This document shows positions 1-6,384 of a DNA stretch of 24,618 nucleotides, in pieces (positions within the stretch are counted from its first letter, which is position 1; each line of letters opens with the position of its first letter). Both the position numbers and the translations under genes were made by a program. Under the pieces are notes generated by a model. The model searched no databases. It worked only from the letters and a program-made list of their open reading frames with translations, and was not told the DNA's origin. The DNA is from Firmicutes bacterium CAG:582 (GTDB lineage Bacteria > Bacillota_I > Bacilli_A > RF39 > UBA660): NCBI GenBank assembly GCA_000435515.1, contig FR884175.1, positions 28,067-52,684 of the forward strand, given 5' to 3'.

Positions 1-409
1 CACTCCAGTCAAATTTATCTAATATGTCACTTGTTTGATTAAACTTATCTTTAATATTTTTTTCTATTTTGCTTTTTAATTCTAAAGTTTTCTTTCCATA
101 TACTTTATAATAGTAATCATTTGAAATATCACTCTCTTTAAAAAGTTCCTTATTTAAATTGTCAACATAAATATTATTCTTATTAAATTTAATATCTTGT
201 TTCACTAGATCATCTTTTAAGTCATTCCATATTAAATTAAAGGTTGCACACCATGCAGCATCATGGTCTACTCTATCAACAAATGTTGGAACTACTAAAA
301 CTCCAGTGGTTTGTGTATTGTTATGTTGCTTTTTTGAAATAAATGCTAAATAAATACCTCCAAATAAAATTACTAAAACTATAGTTATTATTAAAATTTT
401 CTTTTTCAT
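1..409 (-). CDS. Membrane-anchored protein of unknown function, 3' end cut by window edge
   Basis: A reading frame starts at ATG 409-407 and runs off the left edge without a stop, giving 136 visible codons. The N-terminus is a short lysine stretch followed by one hydrophobic segment (about residues 5-24). There is no lipobox cysteine, so this looks like a signal anchor with the rest outside the cell. The outer part contains a distinctive aromatic patch (DAAWCATFNLIWNDL, about residues 51-65) and a charged, Lys-rich region after it. Upstream is a weak TGAGAG ribosome site. It follows the RsgI-like gene at 474-1244, from which it is separated by a terminator-like hairpin. I do not recognise a named family; function is unknown. 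Confidence 0.75.
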   Translation of the reverse strand, partial: MKKKILIITIVLVILFGGIYLAFISKKQHNNTQTTGVLVVPTFVDRVDHDAAWCATFNLIWNDLKDDLVKQDIKFNKNNIYVDNLNKELFKESDISNDYYYKVYGKKTLELKSKIEKNIKDKFNQTSDILDKFDWS

Positions 410-448
410 AAACTCTCATTTTATGATTAAAGTATATCATAAAAATAT

Positions 449-475
449 AAAAAAATTAGCGATTAAGCTAATTTT
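449..475 (-). terminator. Intrinsic terminator of the RsgI-like gene
   Basis: Read on the minus strand, a 9-bp stem AAAATTAGC / GCTAATTTT with a 6-nt loop is followed by a run of seven T. The stem overlaps the stop codon of the gene ending at 474. Being AT-rich, the stem is only moderately stable. Confidence 0.6.
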
Positions 476-1244
476 AGTAATAATATGGATATTCTCCTTT
501 TTCTTCTGACCATTTATAGAAAACTACTCCATACCAAGTATCTCCACAGTCATCTTTAACAGCTTCACATCCATATGAGAAAACGCTATCATCAACATTA
601 TCAGTCATATTATTGAAGTCGTTATTTCCTTGCTTTTTGCATTCTTCTTTTGTTTTATATGCATAAGTAAATTTCTTTTTAAACTTTTTACTTACACATT
701 TATTTGTCGTCTTAATTGTAGTTGTTTTGGTTGTGGTTGTTGTTGTAGAAGTCGTTTCTATCAAACAACTTTCATCAATATTCTTTTGATAGTTATAACC
801 TATTTCAACACTTTTAGTTGGTGTTAAATTATCTAATATTCTTTTTGTTAAATCTTCTTTATCAAATTCATAAGTTGAAGTAATAGTTACTTTACTAATA
901 TCTTTATTGTTTTGATCTGCAATATCTATTAATGATGCCACTACCAATTCTAAACTTTTATCCTTATATTCTAAATCAGAGTAAATGTTTTTAGCATCCT
1001 CATTTAATAAATCAACGTTAGTTATTTTATTATCTACTGTTTCACATTTGTTTTCTTTATCACACTTATAATTCACATCAAATGTGAGTTTTACAAGTGG
1101 ATTAATTTTTACATATGCAACATATGTTTCATGTTTTGTTTCTTGCTTATTATCGCTTTTATTTTTTATTAAAACGAATATAATTGAAATCAAAATAACT
1201 ATAATTATTAATAAAATTATTGTTTCTAAATTTTTTTTATTCAT
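474..1244 (-). CDS. RsgI-like single-pass membrane protein with Thr-rich linker and Cys-containing tail
   Basis: 256 residues. Seen: a hydrophobic N-terminal segment (about residues 8-26) placing the rest outside the cell; a domain of about residues 40-145 with the pattern INPLVKLTFDV and LNEDAK; a Thr-rich linker (about 165-180); and a C-terminal part with four cysteines and a CGDTWYGVVFY motif. The middle domain resembles the extracytoplasmic region of anti-sigma factor RsgI, where similar 'DINPS..L.V' and 'LNEDG' patterns occur. However, there is no cytoplasmic anti-sigma domain and no sigma-factor gene nearby, so a classical SigI/RsgI role is not supported. The Thr-rich stretch looks like a flexible or wall-spanning linker. 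It starts 17 nt after the gene at 1262-1570 ends, so co-transcription is likely. Specific function is unknown. Confidence 0.65.
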   Translation of the reverse strand: MNKKNLETIILLIIIVILISIIFVLIKNKSDNKQETKHETYVAYVKINPLVKLTFDVNYKCDKENKCETVDNKITNVDLLNEDAKNIYSDLEYKDKSLELVVASLIDIADQNNKDISKVTITSTYEFDKEDLTKRILDNLTPTKSVEIGYNYQKNIDESCLIETTSTTTTTTKTTTIKTTNKCVSKKFKKKFTYAYKTKEECKKQGNNDFNNMTDNVDDSVFSYGCEAVKDDCGDTWYGVVFYKWSEEKGEYPYYY

Positions 1245-1261
1245 ATAAACTCACTCTTTCA

Positions 1262-1570
1262 TTATTTAGTTAAATCACTATAGTAGAGTATTTCCTTATT
1301 AAGTGTTTTAGCATATTCTATCTCTTTACTTGTACTGCTACCGATATAACCATCAACATCTACAACTAAAATTGCATCGGATAGCTTTATTTTTTCATAG
1401 TGCATTTTTGAAATCATCTTTATTTCTTCGTCAGTAAATGCATCTTTGTCCGTATTATATGGATTGTATATTGGAACTAACATACAATTTCCTTCTAATT
1501 CCATTTTTAAAGCTATTTCTACAATCTCTTTATAAAATTTTAAACTTCCACATACTGTAATTATTTTCAT
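1262..1570 (-). CDS. Nucleoside 2-deoxyribosyltransferase-like protein
   Basis: 102 residues with a Rossmann-like pattern: an N-terminal strand MKIITVCGSLKF, a mid-protein DAILVVDVDGYIG strand-loop, then SSTSKEIEYA and a last strand KEILYY. The spacing of the Asp/Gly loop and the Glu in 'EIEYA' matches small nucleoside 2-deoxyribosyltransferase-like proteins, where that Glu is the usual nucleophile. Such proteins move deoxyribose between bases or hydrolyse nucleotides; the substrate here cannot be told. It starts 11 nt after the DUF1653 gene ends and precedes the RsgI-like gene by 17 nt, so these three probably share a transcript. Family assignment is by motif only. Confidence 0.6.
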   Translation of the reverse strand: MKIITVCGSLKFYKEIVEIALKMELEGNCMLVPIYNPYNTDKDAFTDEEIKMISKMHYEKIKLSDAILVVDVDGYIGSSTSKEIEYAKTLNKEILYYSDLTK

Positions 1571-1581
1571 TTTTTACCTAT

Positions 1582-1827
1582 TTATTTAACTACACTTTCA
1601 ATTTCTTGAAGTTCAAATCTATATTTTTGTTTTACGTCTGGATACTTTTCATGGTCAACTTCACTTAAAAACATTTCAAGTGGTCTAATCCATAATGTTC
1701 CATCTTCATATAATCGTCTATAGACAACATATTGTTCTTTTGTCTCTGAATGAGTTGCTATATCCACAACTAAGTAATAATTACCTTTAAAATGTTTATA
1801 AACTCTGTTAATTTGTATTTCTCTCAT
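1582..1827 (-). CDS. DUF1653-type small protein
   Basis: 81 residues from the ATG at 1827 (MREIQINRVYKHFKG). An in-frame TTG three codons upstream is less likely because the family usually starts just before the 'Y.H.KG..Y.V' strand. Motifs seen are VYKHFKGNYYLVV, ETKEQYVVYRRLY and DGTLWIRPLEMFLSEV, the typical order in DUF1653 (small beta-barrel proteins of unknown function). It is the first gene of a likely three-gene group with 1262-1570 and 474-1244. A TATAAT hexamer lies about 20-25 nt upstream, within 1837-1887, without a convincing -35. Function is not established for the family. Confidence 0.75.
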   Translation of the reverse strand: MREIQINRVYKHFKGNYYLVVDIATHSETKEQYVVYRRLYEDGTLWIRPLEMFLSEVDHEKYPDVKQKYRFELQEIESVVK

Positions 1828-1887
1828 AATAACCAACTTTCTAAGTTTATTATACTATACTCAAATATAATTTTATTTAAAGATTTT

Positions 1888-2358
1888 CTATCTTCTTATA
1901 TTTCCACCATGACAGTGTAAAGTATAAACTTTTTCATCATTTTTATGTATTTTCTCTGTGCCTTCAAAATTGTCTATTGTTGCATTAACTTCAAAGGTAT
2001 ATTTATACTCGCCATTAATATAAACTTTAGGTCCTCTTAAAGGTAGAATATCATCCTCACCAACTTGCATTAAAGCGGGTCTTAATGCTTTATCTACAGC
2101 TTCTTCACTTAATGATTCATCCAATGTAATACCATAATAATTCATTCCCCAAAATGGTGTAGAATCATCACCATATACAACTTCTTCTCCCATAAATTTA
2201 GTTCCACCAAAATATGTGTCATGATACGTAAGTTTTCCATTACTATATTCATAATCATGTGAACCAAGTCTTGAAGAAGCCTCTTTTGGTGCATTTGAGT
2301 TAGCATATGTTTGTTTTTTTGCTTCAATTAAAAATTCTATTAATTCTTTTTCTATCAT
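1888..2358 (-). CDS. DUF5680 domain protein
   Basis: 156 residues that are almost entirely one domain. Seen: FLIEAKKQTYA near the start, SHDYEYSNGKLTYHDTYFGG, FMGEEVVYGD, WGMNYYG, ALRPALMQ, LRGPKVYINGEYKYTF, and a final VYTLHCHGG. These match the DUF5680 pattern, often found alone or fused to an HTH domain; no HTH is present here. The function of the family is unknown. It starts 11 nt after the metallo-hydrolase gene (2370-3017) with a GAGGTAAAAAG ribosome site, so the two form an operon. Confidence 0.75.
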   Translation of the reverse strand: MIEKELIEFLIEAKKQTYANSNAPKEASSRLGSHDYEYSNGKLTYHDTYFGGTKFMGEEVVYGDDSTPFWGMNYYGITLDESLSEEAVDKALRPALMQVGEDDILPLRGPKVYINGEYKYTFEVNATIDNFEGTEKIHKNDEKVYTLHCHGGNIRR

Positions 2359-2369
2359 ACTTTTTACCT

Positions 2370-3017
2370 CTATATCTCTATCGTCTCTTCTATATCTAAT
2401 AATTTATATTTTATGTTAAACTTTTCAAAATTTTCTTTTAAATAATTTACATCTGTTGGATACATGTCATTATCCATATGTACTGGCAACACTAATTTAG
2501 CCCCTAGTTCTCTTGCAAACAAAGCTGCTTCATAGGAAGACATTGTAAGTCCATGTGCAGTAACAGGTAAAGCAACAATATCAGCTTTATAATCATTCTT
2601 AAAACATATTGTATCACTTGTTGAATAAAAGCGATGATTGCCGTCATCAATTATATATCCAACGTTTTCAAATACTTCTTTTCCATCTTTTAAATTTGGA
2701 TTATAACCATGTACCGCTTTTACTACTTCAATTTTTAAATTATCAAATGTAATAATGTCATTTTCTTTAACAATATTAATATTTAATTCAGGATATTCGT
2801 TTTGTACTTCTTGTGTTGAATAAATTGGAATATTTAACTCTTTTAAAGTATCTGCTTTTATATGATCTGTATGTTTATGTGTAATTAGAATAATGTCAGA
2901 TTTTTTCCAGTCTTTAAAAAATTTTTCTTGATATTTTAAACCTCCAGCATCAATTAATATTTTTTTATTATTTACTTCAATCATTACGCATGATTGTGGG
3001 TATTTAGTTATTTTCAT
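2370..3017 (-). CDS. Metallo-beta-lactamase fold metal-dependent hydrolase
   Basis: 215 residues. The metal-binding signature THKHTDHI is present (His47, His49, Asp51, His52), with further candidate ligands His103 (KAVHGYNP), Asp135 (YSTSDT) and His180 (LPVHMDND). This is the full set for a di-metal hydrolase of the beta-lactamase superfamily, closest in layout to the UPF0173/Lactamase_B_3 type of cytoplasmic hydrolases. No signal peptide is seen. Substrate is unknown. The start ATG at 3017 has an AAAGGA ribosome site. A TATAAT at 3041-3046 (minus strand) could be its -10, just downstream of the terminator of the small RNA candidate, so it is probably transcribed separately from that RNA. Confidence 0.85.
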   Translation of the reverse strand: MKITKYPQSCVMIEVNNKKILIDAGGLKYQEKFFKDWKKSDIILITHKHTDHIKADTLKELNIPIYSTQEVQNEYPELNINIVKENDIITFDNLKIEVVKAVHGYNPNLKDGKEVFENVGYIIDDGNHRFYSTSDTICFKNDYKADIVALPVTAHGLTMSSYEAALFARELGAKLVLPVHMDNDMYPTDVNYLKENFEKFNIKYKLLDIEETIEI

Positions 3018-3055
3018 ATATTTTCCTTTCTATTTTTATTATTATATCATTACAA

Positions 3056-3159
3056 CAAAAAAAGTGCCATCCATAAAGGATGGCCAGGGGGTTTTGGTTG
3101 ATATACTAACATTGTTAAAATCGTTAGATATATCGGCACGATAGGGAGACTATCATGCT
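3056..3159 (-). ncRNA. Candidate small RNA 1: two hairpins, C-rich linker, terminator
   Basis: Between the metallo-hydrolase and the split gene, the minus strand shows a complete stand-alone transcription unit of about 104 nt. Hairpin 1 is GCAUGAUAG / CUAUCGUGC (9 bp including a U-G pair, 3136-3158 region), with loop UCUCC. It adjoins hairpin 2, GAUAUA+CUAAC / GUUAG+UAUAUC with one bulged U. A C-rich linker AACCAAAACCCCCUGG follows, then the terminator hairpin and U run. The U-G pair in hairpin 1 would be a C-A mismatch on the other strand, which supports the minus strand. Exposed UCUCC and CCCCCU segments recall the UCCC motifs of Gram-positive regulatory RNAs that bind ribosome sites; that role is inference. 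No upstream sequence can pair with the terminator arm, so a riboswitch is less likely. Confidence 0.6.
3057..3084 (-). terminator. Intrinsic terminator of small RNA 1
   Basis: On the minus strand a perfect 7-bp stem GCCATCC / GGATGGC with a 5-nt loop is followed, after AC, by seven T. No coding gene ends here, so it terminates the upstream non-coding transcript. Confidence 0.85.
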
Positions 3160-3166
3160 ATATATA

Positions 3167-3195
3167 ATGATATACAAATTTTAAAAATCTGTCAA
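3167..3195 (-). promoter_or_regulatory. Promoter of small RNA 1
   Basis: On the minus strand: -35 TTGACA (3190-3195), exactly 17 bp, then -10 TATCAT (3167-3172). The predicted start is near 3159-3160, at the first base of hairpin 1. The -35 is a perfect consensus and the -10 differs at one position. Confidence 0.75.
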
Positions 3196-3227
3196 TATAT
3201 TTAATAACTATTTTATTCTTATTGACG

Positions 3228-3671
3228 TTAAGCTTCTAAACTTGCTTCTATTTCTTTTAATTTTTCTTCGCTTATTTTATTTGGATTATATCCAAGTTTA
3301 GCATGGACATCGAAGTAACCATTATCTTGATCAAATGAAAATAAACCTATCCCATCTATCTTAGATAACTTTTATGCATTACCTTTCATACAAAATTCAC
3401 AACATCCATCTTCAATAACTATTTCTTTTATTACCTCATTATCTTCAAATTTGTTAAATGATACAATCACTGGAACATTTAAGCTATCGACATATAACAA
3501 GATTTCTTTTTCTATTCTTTCAATAAATATTTTTGTTTCATCATAAGTAACTGTAATAAAGAAGTTATATCCTCTTTCTTCTTTTTTTACATCTGTTATT
3601 CCATCAATTGATAGTAAATATTCCTCTAATTGATACCTATAAGTTTCTATTTCTAATTCTATCTTCTTCAT
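3228..3671 (-). pseudogene. Two-domain HMA-like protein split by an in-frame TAA
   Basis: The first 99 codons end at TAA 3374-3372 (after CCEFCMKGNA). The same frame then stays open for 47 more codons to a second TAA at 3228. The open tail is not random: it reads KLSKIDGIG, DNGYFDVHAKLGYNP and KISEEKLKEIE. It mirrors the first half (LLSIDGITDV, YNFFITVTYDE, IERIEKEI), so the intact protein would be about 147 residues with two ferredoxin-like repeats and a CCEFC pair between them. The tail has no ATG, GTG or TTG for independent initiation. The simplest reading is a nonsense mutation (or an assembly error) in a recent gene; the first half could still be made. It starts 8 nt after recG ends, so it is probably co-transcribed. 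Function unknown; metal or redox handling by the CC.FC motif is only a guess. Confidence 0.65.
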
Positions 3672-3679
3672 AAATCCTC

Positions 3680-5665
3680 CTAATCATTATTATTCATTAA
3701 ACTATTTAAAATGGTATTATAGTATTTGTAATTTCTAAAACTATTTTCAATGTTATCTAAAATAAAAGCATCAACGTCTTTTTTACATTGAACAAGAATT
3801 TTATAATCTTTTTTAATATCAGCTATTTTAAATATCATATCTCCACTTTGTCTTATACCAAATAAATCTCCACTTCCACGCATTTTAAAATCCATTTCAG
3901 ATACATAAAATCCATCATTACTTTCTTCTAATACATGAAGTCTTTCCTTCTCTTGATCACTTATTAAAATACACTTTGATTCCAAGCTGTTTCTTCCAAC
4001 TCTTCCTCTTAATTGATGTAAAGTTGCAAGGCCAAAACGTTCAGCATTAAATATAACCATTAGTGTTGCATTTTTAACATCTACTCCTACTTCAATTACT
4101 GTTGTAGATATTATTAGATCTAAGTTCCCTTCTTTAAAATTGTTAATAACTTTATCTTTATAAACATTTTTCATCTTACCATGTAATATATCAATTCTTA
4201 TGTCCTTTAAATTTTTACTTAATAAATCATATATTGTGTTTACATCATTAAGATCTGATTCACTTTCTTCAATTAAAGGAGCAACAACATATACCTGATG
4301 TCCATTTTTTACTTCTTCTTCTATTGAAGATATGACTTTATCTAACTCACTAAATTTCAAAACAGTAGTTTTTATTTCTTTTCTTCCTGCTGGTTTTTCT
4401 TTTATTATAGATATATCCATATCTCCATATATAGTTAAAGCATACGTCCTTGGTATTGGTGTTGCAGAAAGATAAAGCACATCAACAAACTCACCCTTAT
4501 TTTGTAAACTTTTTCTTTGATTAACTCCAAAACGATGTTGTTCATCTGTTACAACTAATCCAATATTTTCAAATTCTACATCATCTTCTAACATAGCATG
4601 AGTTCCAATAAGAACGTCTATTTCTCCATTTTTAAGTTTTTCTTTTATTACTTCTTTCTGTTTCTTTGTTTTACTTCCAACAAGCAATTCAGTTCTTACA
4701 TTTGGAAACAAATTTTTAAAGTTATCATAATGTTGAACTGCTAATACTTCTGTTGGAGCTAAAATAGCGCTTTGATACCCGCATTCTAGATTTAAAATAA
4801 CTGCTATAAAAGCAACTATAGTCTTACCACAACCTACATCACCCATAACAAGTCTATTCATTCTTTTAAAACTATTAAAGTCCTTTACTATTTCATTTAA
4901 TGTTTCTTCTTGATCTTTTGTTAAACTAAAAGGTATCATTTTTTTTACATTTTCAATCATTTCATCATCAACGTGTTTTATCACATAATCATTAAATAGT
5001 TGATCACGATATTTGATAATATTTATTTTAAATAAGAATTCAAATAATTCTTCGTATTTCAATTTCAAATTCGCTTTCTTTGTTTCTTCTAAACTTGTTG
5101 GAAAGTGTAATTCCCTAATTGCATCTTTACTTGAAATAAAATTATATTCTTCATTTATATATTCAGGTATTATTTCATTTATTTTTATATCACTTTGAAG
5201 AATTGATTTTATACTATTTTCAAGTGTAGATGTTTTTAATCCGCTTATTAAATGATATACTGGTTCTACTTCAGTTTTATATATTGGTGTAAGTTTTATA
5301 TCACTGGCAATAAATTGATTTTTATCTTTTTTATATTTACCTACTAAAGTAATAGGCTTTCCAACTGTTAAAAATCTATTTATAAAGGCTCGATTAAAAA
5401 TTACAACATTACATCTAATATTTGAAGTTAAAAATGTGAATCCAATTTTATTTAAGTTTCTTTTTATGTAACTTAACTTTGGAACGCTTTCAATAATACC
5501 AGTTACACATATTTGTTCATCTTCATGATCAAGTATATTAGTTGGACTATAAACGTTATAACGATAAGGATAATATCTTACTAATTCATCCACATTATAT
5601 ATGTTTAATTTGTTCAATAATTCTTTTGTTTTTGGACCAATTCCTTTAACATTTTCTAGTTCCAT
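3680..5665 (-). CDS. recG: ATP-dependent DNA helicase RecG
   Basis: 661 residues, close to the usual family length. RecG remodels stalled forks and branched DNA in the cytoplasm. Seen: N-terminal wedge/OB region (about 1-150, starting MELENVKGIGPKTKELL), Walker A GDVGCGKT (275-282), DEQH box (374-377), SATPIPRT motif III (400-407) and QLRGRVGR motif VI (551-558), followed by the RecG tail SGDLFGIRQSG. The start at 5665 was chosen because a perfect GGAGG lies just before it and the family starts at this point; the frame extends 27 codons upstream into non-family sequence. A possible minus-strand -10 (TATAAT, 5849-5854) would give a long leader passing through the small RNA 2 locus. The split HMA-like gene follows after 8 nt. 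Confidence 0.95.
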   Translation of the reverse strand: MELENVKGIGPKTKELLNKLNIYNVDELVRYYPYRYNVYSPTNILDHEDEQICVTGIIESVPKLSYIKRNLNKIGFTFLTSNIRCNVVIFNRAFINRFLTVGKPITLVGKYKKDKNQFIASDIKLTPIYKTEVEPVYHLISGLKTSTLENSIKSILQSDIKINEIIPEYINEEYNFISSKDAIRELHFPTSLEETKKANLKLKYEELFEFLFKINIIKYRDQLFNDYVIKHVDDEMIENVKKMIPFSLTKDQEETLNEIVKDFNSFKRMNRLVMGDVGCGKTIVAFIAVILNLECGYQSAILAPTEVLAVQHYDNFKNLFPNVRTELLVGSKTKKQKEVIKEKLKNGEIDVLIGTHAMLEDDVEFENIGLVVTDEQHRFGVNQRKSLQNKGEFVDVLYLSATPIPRTYALTIYGDMDISIIKEKPAGRKEIKTTVLKFSELDKVISSIEEEVKNGHQVYVVAPLIEESESDLNDVNTIYDLLSKNLKDIRIDILHGKMKNVYKDKVINNFKEGNLDLIISTTVIEVGVDVKNATLMVIFNAERFGLATLHQLRGRVGRNSLESKCILISDQEKERLHVLEESNDGFYVSEMDFKMRGSGDLFGIRQSGDMIFKIADIKKDYKILVQCKKDVDAFILDNIENSFRNYKYYNTILNSLMNNND

Positions 5666-5705
5666 ATTTCCTCCATAAAATTTTTTAAAAAAAGTCAAAA
5701 AAGTG

Positions 5706-5734
5706 TTGACAAAAATACCCAAATCGATTAGTAT
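5706..5734 (+). promoter_or_regulatory. Promoter of small RNA 2
   Basis: On the plus strand: -35 TTGACA (5706-5711), 17 bp, -10 TAGTAT (5729-5734). The -35 is consensus and the -10 matches at four of six positions. The predicted start at about 5741 is at the base of the first hairpin. Confidence 0.6.
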
Positions 5735-5740
5735 ATGTAG

Positions 5741-5838
5741 TACCAATTCACTTACAGGCGAATTGGTGCTAGTATCACACTAGCCAACCCCTTTTTATTC
5801 TTTGAAGCAGTTCTCAGGGGGACTGCTTCGTTTTTTTT
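5741..5838 (+). ncRNA. Candidate small RNA 2: two hairpins, C-rich linker, terminator with G-rich loop
   Basis: A plus-strand unit of about 98 nt between the recG start and the unknown gene at 5874, both of which lie on the other strand, so it is not a leader of a plus-strand gene. Hairpin 1: ACCAAUUC / GAAUUGGU (8 bp, 5742-5749 and 5760-5767). Hairpin 2, directly adjoining: GCUAGU / ACUAGC (5768-5784) with loop AUCAC. Then a linker CAACCCCUUUUU, and the terminator stem with loop UCUCAGGGGG. The linker CCCCU can pair with AGGGG in the terminator loop, so a pseudoknot is possible. The layout parallels small RNA 1. No family recognised. Confidence 0.6.
5804..5838 (+). terminator. Intrinsic terminator of small RNA 2
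   Basis: 8-bp stem GAAGCAGT (5804-5811) / ACTGCTTC (5822-5829), a 10-nt G-rich loop, then G and eight T (5831-5838). The other strand lacks a T run, so it works only for plus-strand transcription. Confidence 0.85.
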
Positions 5839-5873
5839 GTTTATAATTATTATACCAAAAAAAAAGATAATAT

Positions 5874-6326
5874 TTATAAATAATTAAATATTACCAATTC
5901 TTCATGCTCATATTTATATATGGGCTTTTTTATTTTAGTTGAAATATTTGTATCTCCAATCATTAAAATATAATCTTTATCCAAACTATTTATTACATTA
6001 GTATTATATTTATTTACAACTACTTCATCTTTTAATTTAAAACAATAATTTATAGAACTAGACCAATTCATAATTATTATATTATTATCTGTTACATGAT
6101 TTTTTATTATATCTAAGTCATTTATTATTTTATAGTTAATTAATCCCATTGATTCAAATACATATTTAAAAGTGAAAAGATCACTGTTGGAAAGAAGAGT
6201 ATCTAAAATAAAAGTATATTTTATCTTAAAGATGTTTTTTTCTAATATTTTGTTTAAATAGTCTATTAATTTAAATACGTTATCAACAGTTCCATTTTTA
6301 ATGTATTTAGAATCATATCTTTTCAA
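5874..6326 (-). CDS. Unknown protein, 150 residues
   Basis: An AT-rich frame starting MKRYDSKYIKNGTVDNVFKLIDYLNK and ending EHEELVIFNYL. It is rich in Asn, Ile, Lys and Tyr, with no clear membrane segment or signal peptide and no catalytic motif I can name. A short hydrophobic strand NNIIIMNWSS lies mid-protein, so a small alpha/beta fold is possible. The start ATG has only a weak GAAAAG ribosome site. It lies downstream of spoIIQ (59-nt gap) on the same strand and before recG. No obvious homology; it could be a fast-evolving lineage-specific gene, perhaps linked to the sporulation run by position only. Confidence 0.55.
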   Translation of the reverse strand: MKRYDSKYIKNGTVDNVFKLIDYLNKILEKNIFKIKYTFILDTLLSNSDLFTFKYVFESMGLINYKIINDLDIIKNHVTDNNIIIMNWSSSINYCFKLKDEVVVNKYNTNVINSLDKDYILMIGDTNISTKIKKPIYKYEHEELVIFNYL

Positions 6327-6384
6327 TTTATCGGAGTATGTATATATGTATTTATCAGTTAATTTTACATATATATTTTTTATA

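Noticed and set aside
630..827. Plus-strand frame with many Cys and Phe
   Set aside because: It is the antisense shadow of the Thr-rich and Lys-rich part of the RsgI-like gene, with no ribosome site.
1262..3017. Left accessory genes as a defence or toxin-antitoxin system
   Set aside because: The deoxyribosyltransferase-like, DUF1653, DUF5680 and metallo-hydrolase genes are common stand-alone housekeeping or accessory genes; no effector-sensor pairing is visible.
3056..3195. RNA 1 as a riboswitch or attenuator of the metallo-hydrolase gene
   Set aside because: The terminator arm has no upstream partner for an antiterminator, no known aptamer core is seen, and the hydrolase has its own -10-like element after the terminator. 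Not fully excluded.
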